Below are positions 16,930 to 25,432 of a DNA stretch of 64,000 bases, piece after piece. The position numbers and the translations under genes are program-made. The DNA comes from Chloroflexota bacterium (GTDB taxonomy: Bacteria; Chloroflexota; Dehalococcoidia; Lucifugimonadales; UBA3495), in assembly GCA_022573285.1 (NCBI GenBank), contig JACZUF010000006.1, forward strand, positions 1-64,000. Reading direction: 5' to 3'. Each line of letters opens with the position of its first letter. Positions within the stretch are counted from its first letter, which is position 1. Under the pieces are notes generated by a model. The model did no database searches. It saw only the letters and a program-made list of their open reading frames with translations, and was not told the DNA's origin.

Positions 16930-18465
16930 CTACTTGGGGGAAACTTGGGCGGTGGAAAAATGACTGATCAGCGCCTCCACCAGGCCCTCGACGGTGTGTT
17001 CGGACGCTTCCAAGTCCACCCGCAGTCCCAGTTCGCGGGCGGTGGCGGAGGTGACCGGGCCGATGCAGGCGATGAAGCTGGCGTCCAGGGCCTTCCGGTC
17101 GCCGTTCAGCATCTCGACGAGGTTCCGCACGGTGGAGGAACTGGTAAAGGTTACGACATCGACGCCGTCAAGAAAAGCTTCCTTGGCCAGGTCGCTCACG
17201 CCTTCGACCGGCACGTTCCGGTAGGCGGCCAAACGGTTGACCCTGGCTCCCATCTCCGTGAGGCCCTTTTCCAGTTCATCGCGCCCGATGTCGGCGGAGG
17301 GCAGCAGCACCGAGACGCCTTTCCAGTCCCGGCTCGACAGTTCTTTCAGCACCACCTCCGAAACGGGCCGGCTGGGCACGAAGTCGGCGGTGATGCCCCG
17401 CCGGGCCAATGCTTGGGCAGTGGCGGGGCCGATGGCCCCGATGGTCGTTCCGGCCATGGCCCGGGCGTCTTTGCCCTGGGCCTCCAGACGTTCGAAGACC
17501 GACTCGACCGCGTTGGCGCTGGCGAATATCACCCACTGGAAGTCCTGCAACTTCGACAAGGTGGCGTCCAGTTCGGAGAAGTCCTCCAGCGGGCTGATCT
17601 GGATGGTGGGCAGTTCCACCGCATTGGCCCCGGCCTGCTCCAACAGGGCGCGCAGCCGGGAAGCCTGGGAGCGGGAACGGGTGATCAACACGCGTTTGCC
17701 GAACAGGGTGCGGGTGTCGAACCAGGCCAATTTCTCTCGGAGATTCACCACATCGCCGATGACGGTGACCACCGGCGGAGTGAGCCCCGCTTCTTTGCCC
17801 AGGTCCAAGATGTTTTCGATACAGCCGGTGACGGTTTTTTGGGAGCTCCAAGTTCCCCACTGGACCAGGGCCGCCGGGGTGGTGGGTGGCAGGCCCTCTT
17901 TCTGCAGAGTGCCGAGTATCTTCTCCAGGGAGGCCCAGCCCATGAGCACCACCAGGGTGCCGCCGTTCTTGGCCAGAACCTCCCAGGGGACGGTGGACCC
18001 GGGCTTGGACGGGTCCTCGCTGCCGCTGACCACCGTGAAAGTCGTCGCGATGCCCCGGTGGGTCAGGGGTATGCCCGCGTAGGCTGGTCCGGCGATGGCC
18101 GAAGTAACGCCGGGGACAATCTCGAAGGGCAGGCCGTTTGCTTTCAGTTCGAGGGCTTCTTCGCCGCCGCGGCCGAAGATAAAGGGGTCGCCGCCCTTTA
18201 GACGCACCACGGTGAGCCCCTCGGACGCCTTGTCCACCAGCAGTTGGTTGATCTCGGGCTGGGTCATTTGCTGACGGCCCCGGGCCTTGCCCACGAAGAT
18301 GCGCTCGGCGCTTTCGGGGACGGCCTGCAGTAGCACGGGGTCCACCAGCCGGTCGTAAACGACCACCTGGGCCTGCTCCAAAGCCCGCATGCCCTTCACG
18401 GTGATTAGTCCGGGGTCGCCGGGTCCGGCGCCCACCAGATAGACTTTACCGGTCAATTGGTCCAC
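16930..18465 (-). CDS. cobA-hemD: Fused uroporphyrinogen-III C-methyltransferase / uroporphyrinogen-III synthase
   Basis: A 511-residue two-domain protein. Residues 1-~255 are the SAM-dependent methyltransferase (VYLVGAGPGDPGLITVKG, VVYDRLVDP, GGDPFIFGRGGEEA), which makes precorrin-2. Residues ~265-511 are uroporphyrinogen-III synthase (KRVLITRSRSQASRL at the start, VDVVTFTSSSTVRN, then FIACIGPVTSATARELG), which closes the ring from hydroxymethylbilane. Fusions of this kind commit the product to siroheme, cobalamin or siroheme-derived heme. It is flanked by hemC and hemB in the same orientation. Confidence 0.94.
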   Translation of the reverse strand: MDQLTGKVYLVGAGPGDPGLITVKGMRALEQAQVVVYDRLVDPVLLQAVPESAERIFVGKARGRQQMTQPEINQLLVDKASEGLTVVRLKGGDPFIFGRGGEEALELKANGLPFEIVPGVTSAIAGPAYAGIPLTHRGIATTFTVVSGSEDPSKPGSTVPWEVLAKNGGTLVVLMGWASLEKILGTLQKEGLPPTTPAALVQWGTWSSQKTVTGCIENILDLGKEAGLTPPVVTVIGDVVNLREKLAWFDTRTLFGKRVLITRSRSQASRLRALLEQAGANAVELPTIQISPLEDFSELDATLSKLQDFQWVIFASANAVESVFERLEAQGKDARAMAGTTIGAIGPATAQALARRGITADFVPSRPVSEVVLKELSSRDWKGVSVLLPSADIGRDELEKGLTEMGARVNRLAAYRNVPVEGVSDLAKEAFLDGVDVVTFTSSSTVRNLVEMLNGDRKALDASFIACIGPVTSATARELGLRVDLEASEHTVEGLVEALISHFSTAQVSPK

Positions 18466-18492
18466 CTAAAAACCGCCCACGGGGGCGGATGA

Positions 18493-19488
18493 TCACGCCT
18501 GGGCCGCCCTGGCGGCCTTCAACAAATCCGCGCCGCCCCGTTCCACCAGGGCCAGGTAGGCGTCGCTGGCCAGTTGCAGGGGGTCGCGTTTCATTCCTTC
18601 GATCTTGGCGGTGAAACTCTTTCCACCGTCCTCGGTGCTCATGAAGATGGTCAAGAGCATGTTGTCCTCCATGCACCGGGCATAGGCGCCCACCGGCAAG
18701 CTGCAACCGCCGCCAATTTTTTCGAGAAAGGCCCGTTCGGCGGTGGCTTCGTAGCGGGCGTTCGCATCGTCGATGGCCGACAACAACTCCAACATGCGGT
18801 AGTCGTCGGCACGCGCCTCCACCGCCAGGATGCCCTGTCCGGGCGGCGGCACGAACCGCTGGGGGGAGAGGTACTCGGTGACCTGGTCTTGCAGTCCCAG
18901 CCGGATCAACCCGGCGGCGGCCAAGATGACCCCGTCGGCCTCTTCACCCTGGGCCTTGCGCAACCGGGTCTCCACGTTGCCCCGGATGGGGACTACCTCC
19001 ACCTGGGGGGCGTACTTCTTCAATTGGGCGGCGCGGCGGGGGCTGCTGGTGCCGATCTTGGTACCCTTCGAAAGACCTTCGAGAGGGCAGCCGAACCGGT
19101 TTACCAGCACGTCTCTGGCGTCTTCCCGGGACAACACCGCGCCCAGCACCAGGCCGTCGGCCAACTTGGTGGGCATGTCCTTCAGGCTGTGGACGGCGAT
19201 GTCCAGCTTGCCGTCCAGAAGCTCCTGTTCCAGTTCCTTGACGAAGATGCCCAGGCCCATGCCCACTAGGGCCGAGGTCTGGTCGGCGTCTCCGCGGGTG
19301 CGGACGGTTTCGATCTGGAATTCCAGGTCCGGGTTCTTGGCCTTCAGGCAGCCGATGACCACCTCGTCTTGGATCAGGGCCAGGGCGCTGCCCCGGCTCC
19401 CGAGCTTGATGGCCCGGCTATCGGAGCCGCCCGTTGGGCCGCCTGTTGAGTCGCTGGCTGAGCTATCCGCCGCGTTACCGGGAGGCAA
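18493..19488 (-). CDS. hemC: Hydroxymethylbilane synthase (porphobilinogen deaminase)
   Basis: Homology begins at KLGSRGSALALIQ. The open frame continues 61 codons upstream into the precorrin-2 dehydrogenase gene, so I place the start at a TTG at 19488, which has AGGGGG 8 bases upstream and begins just after that gene's stop; this gives 331 residues against a family norm near 310. The cofactor-attachment Cys is in GGGCSLPVG. The enzyme polymerises four porphobilinogens to hydroxymethylbilane. The start remains uncertain. Confidence 0.92.
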   Translation of the reverse strand: MPPGNAADSSASDSTGGPTGGSDSRAIKLGSRGSALALIQDEVVIGCLKAKNPDLEFQIETVRTRGDADQTSALVGMGLGIFVKELEQELLDGKLDIAVHSLKDMPTKLADGLVLGAVLSREDARDVLVNRFGCPLEGLSKGTKIGTSSPRRAAQLKKYAPQVEVVPIRGNVETRLRKAQGEEADGVILAAAGLIRLGLQDQVTEYLSPQRFVPPPGQGILAVEARADDYRMLELLSAIDDANARYEATAERAFLEKIGGGCSLPVGAYARCMEDNMLLTIFMSTEDGGKSFTAKIEGMKRDPLQLASDAYLALVERGGADLLKAARAAQA

Positions 19489-19492
19489 CTGG

Positions 19493-20281
19493 TCAGCCCC
19501 CTGCGGTTTGGGCCAAGCGGCCCTGGTTGACCGCGGGGCCGGCGGTTTCCGGTTTCCGGGATTTGATGGAATTTCCGGGGCTGCCGGCCTGACAGCCGCC
19601 GGAAACGCATTCGCTGATGTTGGAGCATAGCCCGTTGGAATCCTTATCGGAATACCGGCCCAACAGACCATCCAGCAGCTTGTCCAAGGCCTCGTCCTCG
19701 CGTCCCGACTTGGCCAGGCCCAGAAGCTCTGGAGTCATGCAGCACTGCCAGCGCTGGGGGTCCACGGAGGCCTGTTTCTCTTTGATTATCCGGCGGGCCT
19801 TGGAAAGCACGCCGGTGGCGTCGGCCCAGTCCAAGGCCGGAGATTCGGCCAGGGTCTCCCGCAGCTTGCGGGCCAAAGCCGGGCTGGCGCCGCCGGTGGA
19901 GATGGCCAGGGTCACCGGGCCGCGTTCCACGATGGACGGCGCGATGAAAGAGCAGCGGGCCGGGTCGTCTACGGCGTTGAGCAGTACGCCCAGGCTCTCG
20001 GCTTCCTCGAAGATCTCCTGGTTGACCACCCGGTCGTTGGTGGCCGCGATGACCAGGAAAGCGCCCTCAAGGTCGCCGGCCTGGTATTTGCGCAGCTTCA
20101 ATTCAACGTCGCCCCGGCCTGCGGCGTTGCGGAGGTCCTGGGTTGCGTCGGGGCTGATCACGATTATCTTGGCGCCCGAATCGAGCAGCTTCAGGACCTT
20201 GCCCTCGGCGATCTGTCCGCCGCCGATTACGACGCAACGGCGCCCATTCAGATTGAGAAAAACGGGATAAAAGGTTGTCAT
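19493..20281 (-). CDS. Precorrin-2 dehydrogenase / sirohydrochlorin ferrochelatase-type protein
   Basis: A 262-residue protein of the CysG-N/Met8p type. It starts YPVFLNLNGRRCVVIGGGQIAEGK, a Rossmann NAD-binding motif; DDPARCSFIAPSIVERGPVTLAISTGGASPALAR is the conserved dimer/active-site region. It oxidises precorrin-2 to sirohydrochlorin; whether it also inserts iron is not readable. The last ~45 residues (Cys-rich SNGLCSNISECVSGGC, then a Pro/Gly tail) are longer than usual. It lies between ahbAB and hemC, with 4 bases to the hemC start. Confidence 0.9.
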   Translation of the reverse strand: MTTFYPVFLNLNGRRCVVIGGGQIAEGKVLKLLDSGAKIIVISPDATQDLRNAAGRGDVELKLRKYQAGDLEGAFLVIAATNDRVVNQEIFEEAESLGVLLNAVDDPARCSFIAPSIVERGPVTLAISTGGASPALARKLRETLAESPALDWADATGVLSKARRIIKEKQASVDPQRWQCCMTPELLGLAKSGREDEALDKLLDGLLGRYSDKDSNGLCSNISECVSGGCQAGSPGNSIKSRKPETAGPAVNQGRLAQTAGG

Positions 20282-20320
20282 AGGTTCTCTAGCGTTAAAC
20301 CGTCGCGTAAAGCCGTGGCG

Positions 20321-21385
20321 TTAGGCCGTGATCGCGGCATCGGGTTTTTCTGATTCCAGATAATCGTCGTAGTCCGGCACGAAGTAGCGGACCCGGGTCT
20401 TCTTGTACTCTCTGGTGCTGTACAAGACCAGCCGTTCGGTTATCCCCGTGGCCTCGCTGATCTCGTTGTTGATCTCCTCACAGCCTTCGGGAGTCGTCGC
20501 ATGGACCATGGTGAAGTGGGTGTACGGCCAGTCGGGGAAGGTCGGCCGCTCATAACAGTGGGTCACGGCGTCGTGCTTGGCCATTATCATGCCGACTTCC
20601 TCACCGCGTTCTTCGGGCACCTTCCAGACGATCATGGCGTTGGCCTTGAACCCGGAACGGCGGTGGTGCAGCACGGCGCTGTAACGCCGCATGATGCGCC
20701 GGTCTTGGAAGTCCTTGGCCAAGGCGAACAGTTCGCTGGTGGTCATGCCCAACCCCTGGGCGATCGTGTCGTAGGGACGGGGGACCAATGCCAGGTCCTC
20801 CTGCATCCCGCGGATGGCGTCCTTATCGGCCTCGGTTATGGGCACCGCCTTATTCCAGGAGTCGGCGGCCTCCTTGTCGAAGCCGCCGGGGCTGATATCG
20901 TCCGGACTGTAATTGAAGGAGGAGCCCTTCTGTTTGACCATGTCGAAGTTGACGCCGATCTTGAAGAATCGCTTGGTGGGCATGATCCGCTGTTCCAGGG
21001 CCCCGGTCTTGCGGGACATGTACCGGGCGGTGGCCTCCAGGTCGTGCTCCGGGGGCACGGCCAGGGTGAACCACAGGTTGTAGTAGGAGCCCTCCCGGGC
21101 GTAGTTGTGGCTCACGCCGGGGTGTTTGTTGATTTCCATCGCCGCCTTGTGCAGTTGCTTCGGCTCGTAGGCCATGGCCACCAGGGTGGTCTTGAACCCG
21201 AGACGGCGGGTGTCGAAGATGGCGCTTATCTGGCGCAGGACGTTGGTCCGTTTCAGTTCGGCCAAACGGTCCAGCACTTCTTGCTCACTGATCCCAACCT
21301 CTTCGCCCAGTTGCTGAAAGGGCTGGTCGACCATGGGGAAGGGGCCTTGGATCTTGTTCAACAGCTGGCGGTCGGTGATGTCCAT
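20321..21385 (-). CDS. ahbAB: Siroheme decarboxylase, fused AhbA-AhbB type
   Basis: A 354-residue protein built of two Lrp/AsnC-like halves, each a small HTH followed by a ferredoxin-like domain. The first half has ISEQEVLDRLAELKRTNVLRQISAIFDTRRLGF and the second MRRYSAVLHHRRSGFKAN then AVTHCYERPTFPDWPYT, the region around the AhbB active site. AhbA/AhbB (and NirD/L/G/H) remove the C12 and C18 acetate carboxyls of siroheme. The operon context with sirohydrochlorin-forming genes supports the siroheme route to heme rather than transcription control. The radical-SAM partners AhbC/AhbD (or NirJ for heme d1) are not in the window. Confidence 0.88.
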   Translation of the reverse strand: MDITDRQLLNKIQGPFPMVDQPFQQLGEEVGISEQEVLDRLAELKRTNVLRQISAIFDTRRLGFKTTLVAMAYEPKQLHKAAMEINKHPGVSHNYAREGSYYNLWFTLAVPPEHDLEATARYMSRKTGALEQRIMPTKRFFKIGVNFDMVKQKGSSFNYSPDDISPGGFDKEAADSWNKAVPITEADKDAIRGMQEDLALVPRPYDTIAQGLGMTTSELFALAKDFQDRRIMRRYSAVLHHRRSGFKANAMIVWKVPEERGEEVGMIMAKHDAVTHCYERPTFPDWPYTHFTMVHATTPEGCEEINNEISEATGITERLVLYSTREYKKTRVRYFVPDYDDYLESEKPDAAITA

Positions 21386-21465
21386 TGCTGTCTGTGGTTC
21401 CTCCTCTGTGACTAGCTGACGTAGGTAATACGTAAGGGCTGCTGCTACCCTATATTCGCTTTAGA

Positions 21466-22116
21466 CTATTTTTTGGATTTCCCGGCTGATTTTTCGCCTG
21501 ACTTTTCGTATGAGTCGGCCACGCCCACCAGCACCCGGTCCGCCGCTTCGATTATCCGGGCCCAAGAACCGGGGTTGGTCGAGTCCAGCACCATGGTCCT
21601 GAAGAAAACGAAGGCTTCGATGGTGTCCTTCAGGGTCACGCCCCGTTCGGACATCTCAGTGCCGTACTCCTGGCCCAGCAGATGGGCCTCCTGCAGCAAT
21701 TCCTGCCGGCGGCGGCGGGGTCCGGACTCCTGTAACAGCAGGGACAATAGACGGCGTCCGAAGAGCCGCATCCGCACCCTGCCCTCCTCCTCGACGCTCT
21801 GGTACCAAGACTGTTGCGCCATGTCGCCGCGGCTGAGGCGGCGGCGGATCTTGCGGAGGGCCGAGTCTTCAATCGCTTCTTCCCGGCCCTGCTCCTGTGC
21901 CTGCTCGGGGGCATTGGCAAATGCTTCGATGTCGTCCCGGAGGAACCGGCGGTGTCCGCCGGGCGTACGGTAGACGCGGAGGTAGCCGCTGTCGGCCCAT
22001 TGCCTGAGGGTGGTGTTGCTGACATCAAGCAGGCGGCAGGCAGCCCGAAGGGAGAGCCACTGGGACTTTTCGGTTATTCGCCTTTCGGCGGCCTGAATAT
22101 CTACCACTGTAATCAA
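21466..22116 (-). CDS. MerR/excisionase-type HTH regulator with C-terminal helical domain
   Basis: A 216-residue protein. Residues ~18-68 form a MerR-like winged helix (LSLRAACRLLDVSNTTLRQWADSGYLRVYRTPGGHRRF, split here only by the family pattern). The C-terminal part (about 110-200) is helical, with LLQEAHLLGQEYGTEMSERG and a TLKDTIEAFVFFR stretch, similar in style to RsbRD-type N-terminal domains. No metal Cys set is obvious. It heads the tetrapyrrole operon, 80 bases before ahbAB, and probably controls it. The start at TTG 22116 is weak; an in-frame GTG at 22107 is an alternative. Confidence 0.75.
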   Translation of the reverse strand: MITVVDIQAAERRITEKSQWLSLRAACRLLDVSNTTLRQWADSGYLRVYRTPGGHRRFLRDDIEAFANAPEQAQEQGREEAIEDSALRKIRRRLSRGDMAQQSWYQSVEEEGRVRMRLFGRRLLSLLLQESGPRRRRQELLQEAHLLGQEYGTEMSERGVTLKDTIEAFVFFRTMVLDSTNPGSWARIIEAADRVLVGVADSYEKSGEKSAGKSKK

Positions 22117-22336
22117 GTCCAGTGAAATTTAGTCCGTTTGGGGGCTTTCCGGTGGAATCTACTCAGAAAACCTATAAAAATCTCTAAAAATCTGATCGCA
22201 CCGCTCCAGGTCCATCCCAGGCTAGCATACGGGTTTGTTGCCGTCAATCAATCCCGGAGGCAGGCCGCATAGATGCCGGGCAGGTGCCTGGAAACGTTGT
22301 TGTTGGGTGCGTTATGTAAATGGTATATTTGAATTG

Positions 22337-23005
22337 ATGACCGAGCGGGAAACGGAAAAGAAACTGAATTCGGACCGGAAGGAACTGTTCTCCAACCTGA
22401 GACGCAGTATCCGGTCGAAATCCGTCTTGAGCGCCATGCAGCGGGTGCCCAGAGAGGCGTTCGTGCCCACCGGCGAGCGCCCCATGGCCTACTTGGATGT
22501 GCCCCTGACCATCGGCGAGGGACAGACCATCTCCCAGCCCTACATCGTTGCCCTGATCACCGAGGCGCTGCGCCTGCAGCCGGCGGACAGGGTGCTGGAG
22601 GTGGGCGCCGGCTCCGGCTACCAGGCGGCCGTGCTGGCCGAGATGGTCCCCGAGGGCAAGGTGGTCACCGTGGAGGTGGTCCGCTGTCTGGCGCAACGGG
22701 CGCGGGATATCCTCTGTGCCCTTGATTATGAGAATATCGTCGTCGAAGACGCCGATGAGACCTTGGGTTGTCCGTGGCGCGGGCCCTACGACGCAATCGT
22801 GGTTTCCGCCGCCGCGCCCTCCCTGTCCCCCGCCCTGGTGTCGCAGCTAGCCGTCGGCGGCCGGATGGTGGTGCCGGTGGGCAACCGCGACCAGCAGGAA
22901 TTGGTCTGTGCCCTGCGCACCGGAGAGGGCATTTCCCTGCGGATGCTGGGCCCCTGCCGGTTCGTCCCCCTCATCGGCCGCGAGGCCTTCCCCACTTCGT
23001 TTTGA
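22337..23005 (+). CDS. pcm: Protein-L-isoaspartate O-methyltransferase
   Basis: I place the start at the ATG at 22337 (MTERETEKKLNSDRK), giving 222 residues; the upstream extension has no family character. The motifs are VPREAFVP, the IGEGQTISQPYIVALI substrate region and SAM motif I VLEVGAGSGYQAAVLA. The enzyme methylates isoaspartyl residues in aged proteins for repair. It is divergent from the tetrapyrrole operon and shares an intergenic region of about 220 bases. No clear Shine-Dalgarno is seen, so the message may be leaderless. Confidence 0.92.
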   Translation: MTERETEKKLNSDRKELFSNLRRSIRSKSVLSAMQRVPREAFVPTGERPMAYLDVPLTIGEGQTISQPYIVALITEALRLQPADRVLEVGAGSGYQAAVLAEMVPEGKVVTVEVVRCLAQRARDILCALDYENIVVEDADETLGCPWRGPYDAIVVSAAAPSLSPALVSQLAVGGRMVVPVGNRDQQELVCALRTGEGISLRMLGPCRFVPLIGREAFPTSF

Positions 23006-23158
23006 TCCGGGGCCACCAGGCCTTTCCCGGCTTCGTTCCGGCCGCCGGCACAGCCGGTTTTTGGTCTAGCCTCACCTCGACACAGATGGCGCCCCATGAA
23101 AACGCAGCGGGCTGCTCTTTTCAGAGCGCTCTGGCGCGTTTAAGATACCCAGTTAACC

Positions 23159-23980
23159 ATGCTGGAGTTAACCGTCGAACTTTCCCAATCGCTGGACCAA
23201 GCAGCCGCCCTGATCCTGCGTTCCAATCACGTGGTGGCGCTGGCCGGGGCCGGGCTTTCCGTTGAGAGCGGCATCCCGCCCTTCCGGGGCCCCGGAGGAC
23301 TTTGGACCAAGCACGGCGAGCCCACCAACCTCTCTTACCAGGAATTTATCAAAGACCCCAAGGGGTGGTGGGAGGCCCGGTTCCGCAACGAAGAACGGCC
23401 CGGCGACCCGGTCTACGAGCTCAAGGTGGCGGTGGACCGCGCCCAGCCCAATCCGGGACACCACGCCCTGGTCGAGATGGAGCGGTTGGGGCTGCTGCAG
23501 TGCGTGGTGACCCAGAACGTGGACAACCTGCACCGGGAGGCGGGCAGCCGCTCGCTGTTGGAGATCCACGGCAACCGGACCTGGCTCCGGTGCGTCGGCT
23601 GCGGCTCCCGCCAACCCAGGGACGGCTACCACTTCGACAGCTTGCCCCCCAGATGCACCGGATGCGGCGGCGTGATCAAGATGGACACCGTGATGTTCGG
23701 CGAGCCCATCCCAGAAGACGTGCTCTTGGCCTGCCGGGAGCAGGCCGAGGCCTGCGATTGCATGCTGCTGGTGGGGACCTCGGGCACCGTGAACCCGGCG
23801 GCGCGCCTGCCTTTGGTCGCCAAAGAGTTGGGGGCGGCGCTCATCGAGGTGAACCCCGAGGAGACCGCCCTCACCCCTTGGTGCGACATAACCATCAAGG
23901 GACCCTCCGGAGAGCTGCTGCCGCTGCTTTTGGAACGGGTCAGGAACGGGGGCGAAGGCCCACCCGGCGGCCCAGGCTAG
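23159..23980 (+). CDS. NAD-dependent protein deacylase, sirtuin family
   Basis: A 273-residue Sir2-type enzyme. The NAD pocket GAGLSVESGIPPFRG, the TQNVDNLHREAG loop, the catalytic His in LEIHGN and the four zinc cysteines (CVGCG ... CTGCGG) are all present. It removes acyl groups from lysine, producing nicotinamide and O-acyl-ADP-ribose. There is no Tyr/Arg pair that I can place with confidence to call desuccinylase preference. A short GC-rich CCGGCACAGCCGG motif lies in the gap before it. Confidence 0.95.
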   Translation: MLELTVELSQSLDQAAALILRSNHVVALAGAGLSVESGIPPFRGPGGLWTKHGEPTNLSYQEFIKDPKGWWEARFRNEERPGDPVYELKVAVDRAQPNPGHHALVEMERLGLLQCVVTQNVDNLHREAGSRSLLEIHGNRTWLRCVGCGSRQPRDGYHFDSLPPRCTGCGGVIKMDTVMFGEPIPEDVLLACREQAEACDCMLLVGTSGTVNPAARLPLVAKELGAALIEVNPEETALTPWCDITIKGPSGELLPLLLERVRNGGEGPPGGPG

Positions 23981-24087
23981 GGCGGCCCGCCACGTTTTCC
24001 TGGGGTGTTGCTGTTATACGTCTGGCTTACCGGGTCCCAATCCAGTGGTAATATTGTCACCATCCATCCCGGCGTCTAAGGGTACTC

Positions 24088-25098
24088 ATGAACTTGGTCG
24101 GCGACGTGCTTCCCCTCGCTTTTTCGACGATTGCCTTGGTGACAACCGGTCTATGGTCATGGTGGCAATTTAGACACCGAGCACAGCGCGAAAACCAACT
24201 GGACTACTTCGCCGCTTTCGACAAGCGGATCGAACTGGCGGAAAAGCGCAGCGATGCAGCAGCAGTTGCAGGGATTGCTGAGACGTACGAGCGCGAACTA
24301 GCCGCTTGGCAGGCCAACCAGACCCTTGAAGCTGCCGCACCCCGGGAGGTGCAATCGAGCGGCCCCTCCCTGTCCGAAGAAGAAGTGTCCCGATTGCGAG
24401 ACCTCCTTGAATCCTCACGGGGAGTTCCGTCCAACACCGTTTCTGCACAAGGACACATTCTGAGGGGCAATGCCTACCATGAAACTACAGATTACCAATC
24501 TGCGGCTGATGAGTACTCGGAGGCCATCCGCCTCAACCCGGGATATGCCATGGCCTACAACAACCGGGGAAGCGCCTACGCCAGGTTGGGGCAGTGGGAA
24601 CGGGCGTTAGCGGACTATGAGGAGACCGTCCGTCTAAACCCTGACTTTGAAGATGCTTATTTCAATCGTGGACTGGCTTACGCAGGCCTAAGGCAGTGGG
24701 AGCAGTCCATAGTTGATTACGATGAAGCCATCCGTCGGAACCACGATCATGCATCGGCTTACATCGCACGTGGAAACGCCTACGCCAACCTGGGGCAGAG
24801 TGAACGGGCGATGGCCGACTACAACGAGGCCATCCGCCTTAACCCAGAGGATGCCTTGGCCTACTACAACCGGGGAATCGCCTACAGGAACCTGGGTCAA
24901 AATGAGCGGGCCGTAGCGGACTACGATGAGGCCATCCGCCTCAACCCCGAATATGCCGCGGCCTACTACAACCGGGGAATCGCCTACCGCGCTCTCGGCA
25001 AAGACGCTGAAGCCGAAGCCGATTTTGCCAAGGCGGCCGAACTTGGGTTAGCGGTAGAAGGACTGGTAGACGGCAGCAACTCGGAAGAAGGCCAATAG
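24088..25098 (+). CDS. Membrane-anchored TPR repeat protein
   Basis: A 336-residue protein with one N-terminal hydrophobic segment at about 8-28, a charged helical linker, and five to six tetratricopeptide repeats from about residue 127 to 325, each of the form AYNNRGSAYARLGQWERALADYEETVRLNPD. TPRs form a superhelical scaffold for protein contacts; the partner is unknown. The repeated GAGGCCATCCGCCTCAACCC stretches in the DNA come from these repeats. It is a stand-alone gene, upstream of tRNA-Ile. Confidence 0.85.
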   Translation: MNLVGDVLPLAFSTIALVTTGLWSWWQFRHRAQRENQLDYFAAFDKRIELAEKRSDAAAVAGIAETYERELAAWQANQTLEAAAPREVQSSGPSLSEEEVSRLRDLLESSRGVPSNTVSAQGHILRGNAYHETTDYQSAADEYSEAIRLNPGYAMAYNNRGSAYARLGQWERALADYEETVRLNPDFEDAYFNRGLAYAGLRQWEQSIVDYDEAIRRNHDHASAYIARGNAYANLGQSERAMADYNEAIRLNPEDALAYYNRGIAYRNLGQNERAVADYDEAIRLNPEYAAAYYNRGIAYRALGKDAEAEADFAKAAELGLAVEGLVDGSNSEEGQ

Positions 25099-25203
25099 CG
25101 CGCACATCAATCCGTGGCACAGAGCAACCCCACCGCCACCTTGCCCGTGACTTGGCCAGTCGCTATAATCCAAGCGTGGCTATTGGCCACTCCCCACGGA
25201 CGT

Positions 25204-25280
25204 GGGCCTGTAGCTCAGGCGGCTAGAGCGCGGTCCTGATAAGACCGAGGTCGTTGGTTCGAGTCCATCCAGGCCCACCA
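25204..25280 (+). tRNA. tRNA-Ile (anticodon GAU)
   Basis: A 77-base cloverleaf: acceptor GGGCCTG pairs with CAGGCCC, D arm AGCTCAGGCGGCTAGAGC, anticodon stem CGGTC/GACCG with loop CTGATAA (anticodon GAT), T arm with GGTTCGAGTCC, discriminator A and an encoded CCA. No integrase or duplicated 3' end is seen nearby, so it is not being used as an attachment site here. Confidence 0.96.
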
Positions 25281-25432
25281 GTTAAACCGGTTTAATCCGT
25301 TAGGCGCAAATCGATGCCCCGGCCAATCGCGGCTGGGGCAGTTATTTGTCCGAGAATACGGGCCGGGACCGGGGAACCGAATATCGAATGGCCTGGGCTG
25401 GGGCCCGCGCCGACGGGTAAAGGAAGCCACAT

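Noticed and set aside
16801-18201. Long plus-strand open frame (466 codons) across the hemB/cobA-hemD region
   Set aside because: It is an antisense shadow of two well-supported enzymes in high-GC DNA and has no family resemblance. The same holds for 411 codons opposite hemL (13679-14914) and 308 codons opposite ilvD (11992-12918).
20321-21385. Lrp/AsnC transcription regulator as the role of the two-half protein
   Set aside because: The double unit with HCYERP-type motif and the siroheme-gene context fit AhbA/AhbB decarboxylase better than a regulator.
24505-25000. DNA tandem repeat in the TPR gene
   Set aside because: The repeated blocks of about 102 bases correspond to the 34-residue TPR units and are explained by coding.
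25204-25280. tRNA-Ile as integration site
   Set aside because: No integrase gene and no second copy of the tRNA 3' end within the window.
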